NCBI GenBank assembly: GCA_025175895.1
Contig: CM045993.1
Span: 61,260,621 to 61,324,620 of the forward strand
From: Wurfbainia villosa
Lineage: Eukaryota; Streptophyta; Magnoliopsida; Zingiberales; Zingiberaceae
Direction: 5' to 3'
Length of the DNA: 64,000 bases
Notes under the pieces: generated by a model
What the model was told of the DNA's origin: nothing
The model's database searches: none
What the model saw: the letters and a program-made list of their open reading frames with translations, nothing else
Position numbers and translations under genes: made by a program
Part shown: positions 45,495 to 56,394 of the stretch, piece after piece
How the letters are laid out: the number at the start of each line of letters is the position of its first letter
Numbering within the stretch: the stretch's first letter is position 1

Positions 45495-45980
45495 TTACTC
45501 CCTGTGGGTTACACGGATTCCAACTTCCAATCAGATAGGGATAACAGTAAGTCTACCTCAGGTTTTGTGTTTACTTTGGGAGGCGGAGCCATTGTATGGA
45601 GGAGTGTCAAGCAGAAATGCATGGCGGACTCTACCATGGAAACTGAGTATATAGCAGCCTCTGAGGCGGCCAAAGAAGTTGTATGGCTCAGGAACTTCTT
45701 GATGGACTTGGATGTGATTCCTGATTTGCCTAGAACTATCACAATTTATTGTGATAACAGTGGTGCAGTTGCAAACTCGAAGGAACCACGAGCCCATAAG
45801 GCAAGTAAACACAAAGAGCGCAAGTACCACCTGATATGAGAAATCGTAAAGAGAGGAGAAGTTGTTGTGGCCAAGATTGCATCGGAGGATAACCTGGTAG
45901 ATCTTTTCACTAAGGCCCTTCCAGCGTGTGCTTTTGATAGACATGTGGAGGGAATGGGAATCAGATATATGGCAGTTTGA
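45495..45980 (+). pseudogene. pol: Element C RNase H joined directly to integrase (RT deleted)
   Basis: Directly after the integrase C-terminal region the sequence enters the RNase H domain (GYTDSNFQSDRDN, TETEYIAASEAA-like, CDNSGAVANSKEP), through to its end near 45980. All RT sequence, including the YVDD active site, is absent, a deletion of more than 1 kb relative to A1 or G. One stop lies at 45837-45839. RNase H would degrade element RNA in RNA/DNA hybrids; here it is only a remnant. Confidence 0.9.
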
Positions 45981-46002
45981 GGACAACATTGTCTTTTAGT
46001 AT

Positions 46003-46013
46003 AAGTGGGAGAT
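46003..46013 (+). promoter_or_regulatory. Polypurine tract of element C
   Basis: AAGTGGGAGAT immediately before the LTR start TGTTGGGATG. Confidence 0.82.
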
Positions 46014-46920
46014 TGTTGGGATGTATACTGAAAAGTCTATCTTTTGTATGAACATCTTTATTTTGAAATAAGAATCACATTATCATTGTTTGCATATTGA
46101 TGGTTATGCATATTATCTCATACATTACATTGTAGATAACATGGTGTGTAATGTCACACAGTAGATCATGTTATCAGCTCCTTGTAGAGTATAAGTAAAG
46201 GCTCACAACCGAGATGGCTTTGGACAAACCATTGGTATGGTTGTAGTGTGATTTGGTATTGATTTGTCTTGACCATAGAATCGCGCTAGTACACTTTGTG
46301 TGTATTGAGCAGGACCGACTTAGAGATGATTCAATTTATTGCTGACTACATAATCGAATCAGACTTTAGATATTATATTGTATATGCTCTTAATCCCGAT
46401 ATAATAACGGGCACATATACTTAGTGTTAATTCTTTGATTTACCAATGGGCGAGATTTATAGAGTAAATTGATAGGCTCGGTAAGTTAGGATATGATATT
46501 ATTTATATGGTGTGCCGTTGATTATAGGAGGAAACCATGTATTATATATTAGGATGATGATGTCCTCTTGAGGAGCTCATAAGGTTCATCATGTAAACCC
46601 TGTAGGTGGACTTGGTTTGGCATGATCATAAGGTCGAGTGGTACTACTCATGGAGTTAGATGTTGATTAATTAATTGTCAGTAAATTAATTAATCGACGG
46701 GCATTCGAGATCTTAAACACAGGGATAAAAATGTACAAATAATATATGGAGCCCATATTAACTTATGGGGGTTGGTGTGGTAGATCAATGATAATCCTCT
46801 AGTGGAATGGATTATCATTAATGGATCGGACTTTATGTGGGCTTGATCCATTGGGTGGCCAAGATCCAACTCCTCCTCATGGTCCCTATTGTAGCCTTTT
46901 AAAACCTCATGGAGCCTAGA

Positions 46921-47052
46921 TCCAATGATGGAAAATAAAACTCTAGATCCGACGGTGGAGAATAAATCTCTTGATCCGACGGTTGAGATTAAATCTCTAT
47001 ATTCGACTGTTGAGATTAAATCCCTAGAAACGACGGTGGAGATTAAAAGGAG
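46921..47052 (+). repeat. 27-bp tandem repeat in the C LTR
   Basis: Nearly five units of 27 bp of the form CCGACGGTTGAGATTAAATC plus seven bases, ending shortly before the TATA box. Internal GAGATTTAATCTC-like symmetry is present. An enhancer role is inference. Confidence 0.85.
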
Positions 47053-47067
47053 GCTTAAGTCTAACTC

Positions 47068-47075
47068 TATAAATA
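47068..47075 (+). promoter_or_regulatory. TATA box of the C LTR
   Basis: TATAAATA in CTCTATAAATAAGGGC, downstream of the 27-bp repeats; conserved in K near 56520. Confidence 0.72.
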
Positions 47076-47385
47076 AGGGCTTAAGGCTTGGGCGTGGAAC
47101 ACAACTTGAGAGATTAGGGTTTTTATTTCTTTGGCTTGGGCGGCAAGAAACAAAAGGGAGGCTAGGGTTTTGAAGGAGGGTTGGGCAACCACAAATTTGG
47201 AAGTTTTTCCTAGGGTTTTGGCCGGCGCCCTTTCTCTCCTTTTCTCTCTTTGGTCGGCATCCCACTCTTCCTCTCATCTCCTTGGCCGGTGGAAAAAAAG
47301 GCTAGGGTCTCTTCCCTTGGAGTTTTTGGTCGGCGTCAACAATCCTTACTCTCTTTTTGGCCAGCGACAAGCATCAAGCTTGGAA

Positions 47386-47390
47386 CTTGG
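47386..47390. repeat. Target-site duplication of G (left copy; right copy 55885-55889)
   Basis: CTTGG directly flanks G on both sides. Confidence 0.93.
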
Positions 47391-48468
47391 TGTTGGTGCA
47401 GTAGGCACCTAAGTCGAACCTGAGTTTTGATTATAGTAAACGATACAAAGTTAAGCTCATGTTGTTATCTCACGAGCTGAACCGAGTGTGAAGAAAATTG
47501 CTATAGCTGGAGCTGAAGGCTAGCGACACCCGGAGGAAGCCGCGGTGGTCGCGCGACACTCGAGTGACTTCGGAGAGAGCCGAAGGAGTCGAGTGGAAGG
47601 CCGGAAGCAAAAGCAACACGTAAGTATCGAGGTAAGCTCGTGTGTGCGAGCGTAAGTGAGGTCGTATCCTCTTTACGGGGAGAGACTTAAGCGTAGATCC
47701 GACCCAAGACATCTCATAGGTGGTCTAGGTCGAGATCGGACGGTCGGAGGCCGTCGAAATAATGTTTTCTTTGAGCTAACTTTGCCTTGCCTAGCATCGA
47801 TCCGATCGCACCTTGGAGGACTCGATTGCCGATCGCTGTCACGATCGGATCGATCGATGATGGCCATCGTCCGACGATGATCAATGATCAGATTCGAGGA
47901 GTCAAGGCTTATCACCAAATTTCAAGGGGAGTTGTGCTCAAATTTGATTGGCTAGGGTTCCTCTCGAAAAGGGGCTCAAAGGATATAAAAGGAGGGCCAA
48001 ACCTAGGGTTTCATCCTCAATTCTAAGTGCAACTCTCCGATGACTCTACAACAACGAAGTGCTGCCAACAACCCTAGCTTAAATTTTCTTTTGTTTAGTT
48101 GTTGGTATAATCTTAATTTGTTATTGCTTTCAATATTGCAATTCTTTTCAATCGAGGTTTTTCGTTGCATTTTACTTTAATAGAAGAGAGGGTTTGTCTC
48201 TCTATCTTTTTGCTTCGAAGGCTTTTGTAATCGTAAAACTCCTACCTCCAACGAGGAGGAGTGTTTTAGTGAATTGCCCTCCGTACACGGTCTAGGACCG
48301 TTAGGGCCTTGGAGTAGTAGCCGAAGGCTACGAACCAAGTAAAAAAACTATTTGTCTCATTTAGGTTTTATTTACATTTCCGCTGCGTTTAATTGTCTAT
48401 CGAACGTTTTAAAAGAAAAGTTTTTATCGCTATTCACCCCCCCTCTAGCGATCCGCTTCGATCCAACA
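47391..48468 (+). repeat. Element G 5' LTR (1078 bp)
   Basis: TGTTGGTGCAGTAGGC to GATCCAACA. The U3 stretch at about 47795-47895 is full of GATCG strings and differs from the 3' LTR there, although the flanks are nearly identical. A CGGTCTAGGACCG hairpin lies near 48289-48301 in the probable R-U5 part. Confidence 0.93.
47994..48000 (+). promoter_or_regulatory. TATA box of the G 5' LTR
   Basis: TATAAAA in GGATATAAAAGGAGGGCC; counterpart at 55378-55384 in the 3' LTR. Confidence 0.75.
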
Positions 48469-48470
48469 AT

Positions 48471-48483
48471 TGGTATCAGAGCC
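48471..48483 (+). promoter_or_regulatory. Primer binding site of element G
   Basis: TGGTATCAGAGCC two bases after the LTR, initiator methionine tRNA type. Confidence 0.94.
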
Positions 48484-48686
48484 GGGGGTTGCTAAGATTT
48501 GGTGAAACCACCAATCTAGCCATTTTTACAGATTTATTGTTCTTTTAATTCTGTTTATTTCTATTTATTTCGCTTTGTTAAGTTTTCTCCCGCACTACTA
48601 ATCCAAGACGCGAGTCTTGGTACTTTTCTTTGTGTTTTTGTCGTTGCTAGTTTCTTCGTCTTCGTCTCCTTGTGTCTTTTGTTCTA

Positions 48687-50327
48687 ATGGCCCATCTCGA
48701 GGGTTTTAGCACCGTTCGACCTTCGTTTTACAATGGAGATGACTTCCGTTATTGGAAGGGTCGGATGGAATGCTTTCTCAAAACCCAAATCGAGATGTGG
48801 ATCATAATCCAAACGGGTTTCACACTTCCGACTAATGAAGTGGGTGACTCCTTGGATTATGATCAATGGACCATTGCGACAAAATGACAAGTCGAAGCCG
48901 ACGCCAAGGCAACACAAATCCTCCAATGCGGCCTATCCAAGGAGGAGCTAAATCGCGTCGGCCCCTTCATAAGCGCAAAGGATCTTTGGACAAAACTAAT
49001 CGAGTTACACGAAGGATCGGATCAAGCTAAGGTTTGCAAACGTGATTTGTTGTTCAATAAATTGTACACACTAAAAATACAGGAACACGAGTCCGCGACG
49101 CAACTCCACACCCGTGTCCAAGACATAGTCAACAACCTACACGCAATCGGGCAAAAGGTCGAAAACCGCGACCTTATAAGGTATGTTCTAAACTCTTTTC
49201 CGAGGACTACCTTGTGGGCATCCATGGTCGATGACTACAAGGTCTCCAAGGATCTTTCTAAAATTAGGTTAGATAAACTCTTTTCCGATTTCGAATTACA
49301 TGAGCAGTCCAACTCGGAACCCAAGAGGGGTATAGCCTTGTTTGCAGGTTCAAAGAAGAAGAAAATTGCAAGCAAGCCACCACCAACCGAGGAGGAAGAC
49401 GAGTCCGAAGAAGAAGTTGACCCGGAATTGACTGCCGAACTAATGAACCTAGCTCGAAGGATAGCCAAGGGACGAAAGAGAACCACGACTCGACCCAACC
49501 AAGGTAAGCCTAAAAGTTCTAATATTAGGTGTTATGAGTGTAACAGGTTTGGACATATCAAGTCCGAGTGCCCCAAGCTCAACCACCGAGCACCTAAGCA
49601 CAAGAAGGCCCTCAACGCGACATGGGAAGAAGCGTCATCCGAAGAAGACGAAGACCACGTCTTCATGGCGAAATCTATTGAGTCAGACACGGAGACCGAA
49701 CCTGAACTTGAGTAAGAACCTGAGGATGACTCGGACTACGAAGCTACCTTCAAGTCAAGCCAAGGATACGCATCCGGTTCAAAAGATACCCTTAAAGTGA
49801 GTAGAACTTTATTTAATACTTTACATAATACGGTTAGGTTTTTGTCTAGGAAATTAGTTAAGTCTGAGTCCAAGGTCGAGACCCTGGTTGAGGAGGTCAA
49901 ACTCCTCAAACACAAGGTCACCCTAACCTCTTCGACTAGTCGAGTTCAAGAGAAGGACTCAACTCGGGTTGAAAAACTCGAAGTTGAGAACACACTCTTG
50001 AAAAGTCAAGTCGAAGATCTTAGGAACACGTTGGAAAGGTTCACTTCGGGATCCTAAGGACTTGACCTCCTACTTGGATCTCAAAGGGCCGTGTACAACA
50101 AGGCTGGACTAGGGTTTAACTCAAACACGACTAATAGGTCGTATATGTCGATTGTAAGTCGACATAGGAAACATGTCCAAGCATGGGTCCCTAGGAACTT
50201 TTTGATTTCAACTCTAGGATCCAACCCGTACTGGGTTCCAAAGGACCAAATCCACTATGTGGATAGACCGAATCGACTCAACGGTCCAGGGGGAGCTAGT
50301 AAAAAATTTGTTTGTGTTTTAACTTAG
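48687..50327 (+). pseudogene. gag: Element G Gag, one frame with three stops
   Basis: Sirevirus Gag of about 546 codons. The start chosen is the ATG at 48687 (MAHLEGFSTVRPSFYNGDDF); an in-frame ATG at 48672 lies just upstream. The frame never shifts but has stops at 48885-48887, 49713-49715 and 50055-50057. The gag region spans residues 1-210 (YWKGRMECFL, IELHEGSDQAKVCKRDLL). An acidic serine-poor linker and the knuckle CYECNRFGHIKSEC (from 49530) follow, then a coiled-coil-like stretch and the C-terminal YWVPKDQIHYVD, matching FWVPKS of B, E and H. It ends with its own stop at 50327, separated from pol by a spacer. Confidence 0.92.
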
Positions 50328-50874
50328 AAATTGCATGCTTAGATTTTTTTTGTTTTTGTTTTTTTCTTTTTTTTGAAACTTGTGAACTCACTTAGAACAC
50401 GTACATAACCAACTAAAATCTTTCGAAAAGATTGAGCCTCGGGGAGTCTCTTTTCAAATAACCAACTAAAATCCTTCGAAAAGATTGAGCCTCGGGGAGC
50501 CTCTTTTCAAAAATAACCAGTTAGACTAGGAAATAGTCTTAGGTGAGTCAAGTCATCTTTTTCTTGAAAATGGCTTTGTCTAAGGAAGTGGTCGATGATC
50601 CGATAAAAGAAGGCCCCTGTGCCTCGCCACGACCTGGAAGCCATGATCTTGAAAAGGTAAACTTGACAAGCCTAGGGTTAAATCCAAATCTAACATAAAA
50701 TTACTTGAACCTAAATCCACTTAATCAACTTAATTGGAAGTCATCTCACAAAAAACACATAAGTATAACATGCTTGATCATATAGACACAGGTGAGATGA
50801 CCTAGGTTTAACAACTTACAACCAATTTTTTTTTTTTTAAATCTAACATCCAATCCAACCACCTTGTGTGTAGG
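50328..50874 (+). other. Element G gag-pol spacer with a tandem duplication
   Basis: No credible gene in 547 bp. A unit of about 53 bp beginning ATAACCAACTAAAAT is duplicated at 50405-50457 and 50458-50514, with a third start at about 50515. Runs of T occur near 50346-50375 and 50827-50839. Confidence 0.75.
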
Positions 50875-53800
50875 ATCAATGGATGTTGGACAGCGGTTGC
50901 TCCTGACACATGACCGGGGATCAACTCAAATTCACGAAGCTTCGATTCAAACGACAAGGATCGGTAGCCTTTGGAAATAACGGCAAGCTCAAAATCATCG
51001 GATCAGGTGATATCGAGCTTAACTGGAATTTTGTTATTAAAAATGTATTATTTGTAGAGAATTTTGAATATAACCTCCTTAGCGTAAGCCAATTATGTGA
51101 CAATAACTATAAGGTCGTATTTTTAGAAAATGAATGTGTAATCAAAACAAATGAAACTGCTAAAACAATACTCAAAGGAACTAGGATAAATAACATTTAT
51201 ACAATTAACTTAATCAAATCCTCAGCCAAATGTCTAATGACACAGGAAGAGGAATCATGGTTGTGGCACCGACGACTCGGTCACTCACACCCAAGACTCA
51301 TCCACAAGATGAGTCAGAGTGGCTTAGTCAGAGGCTTACCCAACCTCAACAATTTGGTTAATAAAATCTGTAATGCTTGTCAACAAGGAAAACAACCTAG
51401 GACACAACACAAGTTAACTAACCAAGAACGAACCTCAAGTGTACTTGAGCTCTCGTGATATGGATCTATTCGATTCACATGGAGCCAAGTCACTCAATAG
51501 AAGTCAATATTGCTTAGTCATAATTGACGACTACCTGTGTTTACTGGGTTAGGTTCATCAAACATAAAAATGATACCCTAGATCAATTAATCAATCTATT
51601 CAAATTAATCGAGAATCAAAAAGACCTTAAGGTTAAAAGACTTAGAAGATCATGGTGGTGAATTCAAAATCAAAGGTTCACCGACTTCAGAACCTAAACG
51701 GATACCACCATGAATTCTCTTGCCCTAGGACCCTCAACAAAATGGCCTAGTGGAGCGGAAAAACCGAACTCTACAAGAAGCCGCTAGGACCATGTTGAAC
51801 TAATACGACCTACCCGATAGGTTTTGGGTGAAGCCGTAGCACGACATGCTATGTCCAAAATAGGATCCTTTTGGTAAAAAGGCACCTTAAGACCTCATAC
51901 GAGATTTATCACGATAAAATACCTAACATCAAGTACTTTAGGGTATTTGGGTGTAAGGTACATATCCTAAACACTAAGGATTACCTAGGGAAATTTACAT
52001 CCAAAACCACGACCGGAATCTTTCTAGGATACTCGACTACATGTCGAGCTTATAGAGTATATAACCACGACACCCTTAGAGTCGAGGAGACTATCAATGT
52101 AGTATTTGATGAAGTACCCGAACCTACAAAACCCTTAATGACCCCAAGTGTTGAGCCCACTGATACCAAACTCGTCTCCGACCCTGAGATCGAGTCTAAT
52201 CCACATTAACCAACTTCTCTTGTCGACCAAGTGACAAGTGATCCGAGTCAAACTAGTGTTCAACCAAGTCACCCCATTGATCAAGCATTAGGTAACACAA
52301 ACCCAACCCAATCTAGGATTCAGACTAACCACCCTATCGATCAAGTGATAGGAGATCCTAACATAGGAGTTCGAACTAGAGCATCCTATAGGAACCTTAG
52401 TCAAATTTCCTTAATTTCAAAGATAGAACCCAAATCAATTGAACAAGCTCTTCTTGATCCCGATTGGATTATTGCAATGCAAGAAGAGCTAGCTCAATTT
52501 ACTAGGAATGAAGTGTGGGAATTAGTATCACCACCTAAAGACAAAACGATAATTGGAACAAGGTGGGTGTTTCGAAATAAGCTTGATGATAAAGGTGAAG
52601 TAGTTAGAAACAAGGCTAGGTTAGTCGCCAAAGGGTTTAGTCAAGTCGAAGGCTTAGATTACGATGAAACCTATGCCCCAGTAGCTAGACTCGAATCCAT
52701 TCGAATGTTGCTAGCTTATGCCGCACATCGAGGATTTAAGCTGTTTCAAATGGATGTTAAGTCGGCATTCCTAAATGGATACATTAAAGAAGAAGTTTAT
52801 GTTAGCCAACCCCTGATTCAAAATCTAGATAAACCCGACCATGTTCTAAAACTTAAGAAAGCTCTCTATGGACTTAAACAAGCTCCTCGAGCATGGTACG
52901 AGAGACTTTCAATCCATCTTAAGTCAAAAGGGTTTAACCAAGGCTTAGTTGACCCAACTCTCTTCGTAAAAACCTTAGGTAAAGAAATATTCATAGCTCA
53001 AATTTACATAGACGATATAATTTTTGGAACCTCTAACTCAGCCTTACTAAACGAGTTCGTTTCACTCATGGAAAGTGAGTTCGAAATGAACTTGGTAGGC
53101 AAGTTAAGTTTCTTTTTAGGTCTACAAATTAAACAAACTAAGGATGGTATATACCTATATCAACAAAAATACACTAAGGAGTTAATTAAAAGATTTGGAA
53201 TGCAAGACGCTAAGATAATAAACACCCCAATGGCGATTAATGTTAACATAGGAGAAGACCTAGAAAGTAAGTCCATTGACTTAAAATACTATAGGAGTGT
53301 AATAGGGAGTCTCCTTTACTTAACTGCAAGCCGACCTGATATCTTATTTGCAGTAAGTATGTGCGCCAAGTTTCAAACCTGTGCCAAGGAGTCTCACCTA
53401 ACCCTAGTTAAGCGTATCCTTAGATATCTAAATGGTATACTTAATGTCGGTATTTGGTATCCTAGATCTACCGAGTTCGAACTAATCGGCTACTCCGATT
53501 CGGATTATGCCGGTAGTAAACTCGACAGAAAGAGCACGAGTGGTTGTTGTCAACTACTCGGCTCGAGTCTAGTGAGTTGGTGCAGTAGGAAGCAACATTG
53601 TGTTGCCTTATCTACCACCGAAGCCGAATACATCGCAATGGGTGAGTGTGTCACTCAGCTTCTTTGGATGAAGCACACCCTCTGCGACTTTAAGTTAGAC
53701 TTTATGAATACTAAACTTCACGTAGATAACATTAGTTAAATTAATCTTACAAAGAATCCAATATGTCACTCTAGGACCAAACATATAGAAGTCAAACACC

Positions 53801-53948
53801 ATTTCATTCGAGAACATGTGGCCAACGGAGCCATACAACTCGAGTACGTCGAATCGAAGTCTAACCTAGCAGACCTATTTACTAAACCCCTACCCGAAGC
53901 CGAAATTAGTCTATTAAGATGAAAATTGGGCATGTGCGTAATAGAATA
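50875..53948 (+). pseudogene. pol: Element G Pol: protease, integrase, RT, RNase H
   Basis: Protease with DSG at 50889-50897 and a TGA four codons on, in a place where arginine is usual in the lineage. The pre-integrase finger is intact (LWHRRLGHSHP, CNACQQGK). The integrase core (about 51459-51870) is scrambled by indels and stops. 51871-52209 covers the integrase C-terminal region. RT (52440-53250) is intact: RWVFRNKLD, the YIDDIIFG active site at 53005-53028 and LYGLKQAPRAWY. RNase H follows (YSDSDYAGSKLDRKSTSG, TEAEYIA); a TAA at 53737-53739 sits next to its CDN-like site (VDNIS). The end (HHFIREHV, NLADLFTKPLP) is still readable, with a late TGA. Confidence 0.93.
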
Positions 53949-54788
53949 GGAACTTGCAAACTATATTTTCTTACTACTATTTCTTAATTTTCATTTTGAT
54001 GGAACTAGCATAGGACATACCTTAGATATCATGCACCTATAGATTTAAGGAGCCAGTACATCTCACAACACATAGGACTAATGTGTTTGTGTACTTAGCC
54101 ACGTAGATGGGCGTGAGATGTTAGGACCCTACTCCTGGTTCTAGATGAAGAGCTAGTGCATCGCTATGAACCACGGAGTATAATCATACATACTAACCGA
54201 CTCTGACCAGGACTGGTTGATCTTTCATATCAATCAAGCCAAATATGAGTCGAACATTTTATAGATGAACTTATTTTCAGTATATTATTTTCAAAATAAT
54301 GTGGAACATGCTTCGACCTTAAAATTAATACTTATTTTGTTTTCCACACACCCCTCACTCTTTTCGATATACGGCAAAAGGGGGAGAAAAAGGCCAAAGT
54401 TAAGGGGTCAATTTAAACACATTTAGTTAACTTGTTTTTGTTAACAATACAAAAGTTAAATTACTTAACTTTAAGTTAACTTGTTAACAAAACGGAAGTA
54501 AAGGCCAAGGTTAAGAAATCAATCCTTTGATTTCTTAACTTAAACTTATTTTAAATACTATGGCCAATATTAAGTAATTTTGGTTACATAATTTTTTTTT
54601 TAGCAAACATCAAGGGGGAGAGTTAAAACTCTTTCTCAAGTACTCACCCTCGGTCAAGGGGGAGGATTCCTCAAGGGGGAGCACTTGAAAAAGAGTTTTT
54701 ATATTCCTGCTCATTCATGCATATCTCTTGTTCATTTTTCTCAATGCGCTTAATTTTCTTAACTTTGTATGTGGGTTTGCCATAAATC
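53949..54788 (+). other. Element G 3' non-coding region with multiple purine tracts
   Basis: No gene. A perfect 8-bp stem CATCTCAC (54059-54066) / GTGAGATG (54113-54120) is present. AAGGGGGAG-type tracts occur near 54376, 54612, 54656 and 54676, before the tract used at 54789. Multiplied purine tracts are a known Sirevirus trait. Confidence 0.85.
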
Positions 54789-54802
54789 AAAAAGGGGGAG
54801 AT
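54789..54802 (+). promoter_or_regulatory. Polypurine tract of element G
   Basis: AAAAAGGGGGAGAT directly before TGTTGG of the 3' LTR. Confidence 0.92.
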
Positions 54803-55884
54803 TGTTGGTGCAGTATGCACCTAAGTCGAACCTGAGTTTTGATTATAGCAAACGATACAAAGTTAAGCTCATGTTGTTATCTCACGGGGCGAACCGATTG
54901 TGCAGAAAATTGCTATAGCTAGAGCTGAAGGCTAGCGACACCCGGAGGAAGCTGCGGTGGTCGGGCGACACTCGAGTGACTTCGAAGAGAGCCGAAGGAG
55001 TCGAGTGGAAGGTCGGAAGCAAAAGCAACACGTAAGTATCGAGGTAAGCTCGTGTGTGCGAGCGTAAGTGAGGTCGTATCCTCTTTACGGGGAGAGACTT
55101 AAGTGTAGATCCGACCCAAGACATCTCATAGGTGGTCTAGGTCGAGATCAGACGGTCGGAGGCCGTCGAAATAATGTTTTCTTTGAGCTAACTTTGCCTT
55201 GCAGCTAGCATCGATCATTGCCCGACTTGGAGGACTCATTGCCATCGATCGATCGGCTGAAGGTCGGACCTTTCGATCGATCGCATGACCATCGTGATGA
55301 TGACCATCCCAAATTTCAAGGGGAGTTGTGCTCAAATTTGATTGGCTAGGGTTCCTCTCGAAAAGGGGCTCAAAGGCTATAAAAGGAGGGCCAAACCTAG
55401 GGTTTCATCCTCAATTCTAAGTGCTCAAAAGCCTCCGTTACGCTGTAACTCTCTGACGACTCTACAACAACGAAGTGCTGCCAACAACCCTAGCTTAAAT
55501 TTTCTTTTGTTTAGTTGTTGGTATAATCTTAATTTGTTATTGCTTTCAATATTGCAATTCTTTTCCATCGAGGTTTTTCGTTGCATTTTACTTTAATAAA
55601 AGAGAGGGTTTGTCTCTCTATCTTTTTGCTTCGAAGGCTTTTGTAATCGTAAAACTCCTACCTCCAACGAGAAGGAGTGTTTTAGTGAATTGCCCTCCGT
55701 ACACGGTCTAGGACCGTTAGGGCCTTGGAGTAGTAGCCGAAGGCTACGAACTAAGTAAAAAAACTATTTGTCTCATTTAGGTTTTATTTACATTTCTGCT
55801 GCGTTTAATTGTCTATCGAACGTTTTAAAAGAAAAGTTTTTATCGCTATTCACCCCCCCTCTAGCGATCCGCATCGATCCAACA
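54803..55884 (+). repeat. Element G 3' LTR (1082 bp)
   Basis: Matches 47391-48468 closely, except 55200-55310, which again holds divergent GATCG-like strings. TATA box at 55378-55384. Ends GATCCAACA next to the CTTGG duplication. Confidence 0.93.
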
Positions 55885-56394
55885 CTTGGTGGTCGGTTAA
55901 AGGAAGGAGAAGAGTTTTGTTTTATTCTTCTTTTTGTTCGAAGATAACAAATAAAGGAAGATTGGTGATCTAGGAGGCTTCGACTTTTGGAAGATCGTCG
56001 CCCACACGACGTCCAAAAAGAGGAAGGACATACAATAGAAGATCGAGAGGTATAATGTTTTTTTATAATCTTTTGTAATATGTCTATAATTGTTTTTCAA
56101 TTATATGCATGTTGTATGTTTTGTTTTGTGGCTAATTTACTTAGACCCCGAATGCAAACACAAAAACCAGTGATCCGTACATCGTCTATTCCGTGGCTAA
56201 TCGTAGAATAGAGGTCAGTTGCTTAAACAACAAGTTTGTTCAAGTGACCACTCTAATCGAATAGCACGACAATGAAATGGTAGCTTGGGTAATCCCTCCT
56301 TGTCAAAGATAAATTTTTTTTATCCGGGGACGTAGAAGGGATCGTCATGAACAAGCGGCCGAGTTGAAGTGGGAAGCGAAGTTTCCTACCTTCA
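55885..56394 (+). repeat. Element C 3' LTR, last part
   Basis: Continues from 47390 after one CTTGG and ends CCTACCTTCA. Its final part (56340-56394) matches the reverse of 37556-37680 of F and the end of K. Confidence 0.88.

Larger units (their letters stand above)
46014..47390 (+). repeat. Element C 3' LTR, first part
   Basis: Starts TGTTGGGATGTATACTG. Matches the reverse of 39514 downward in F. Interrupted by G at 47390; the end lies at 55890-56394. Confidence 0.92.
47391..55884 (+). mobile_element. Element G: near-complete Sirevirus-like copia element
   Basis: 8494 bp, TGTTGG...CCAACA, with duplication CTTGG. LTRs of 1078 and 1082 bp, primer site, gag, a spacer, pol, and a 3' region with repeated GGGGGAG tracts. 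The long acidic/basic Gag, the multiple purine tracts and the LTR end TATTCACCCCCCCTCTAGC fit the Sirevirus lineage (established knowledge plus inference). All genes carry stops. Confidence 0.92.
16866..56394 (+). mobile_element. Element C: host copia element, split by B, D, E and G
   Basis: Pieces on the + strand are 16866-17630 (leader and gag start), 33928-34568 (gag), 44029-47390 (end of gag, protease, integrase, RNase H, purine tract, LTR) and 55885-56394 (LTR end). They join at D, E and G through target-site duplications ATATG, GACTA/G and CTTGG. The 5' LTR lies left of B and A, outside the window. RT is deleted. At 56394 it abuts the interior of another LTR of its own family (K), where GTAGC at 56395-56399 may be its target-site duplication. 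Confidence 0.88.

Noticed and set aside
47791..47893. GATCGATC-rich stretch as a novel regulatory repeat of G
   Set aside because: The two G LTRs disagree only here, and the same strings replace CAGTCGACTG in other LTR pairs; an artefact is the simpler explanation.
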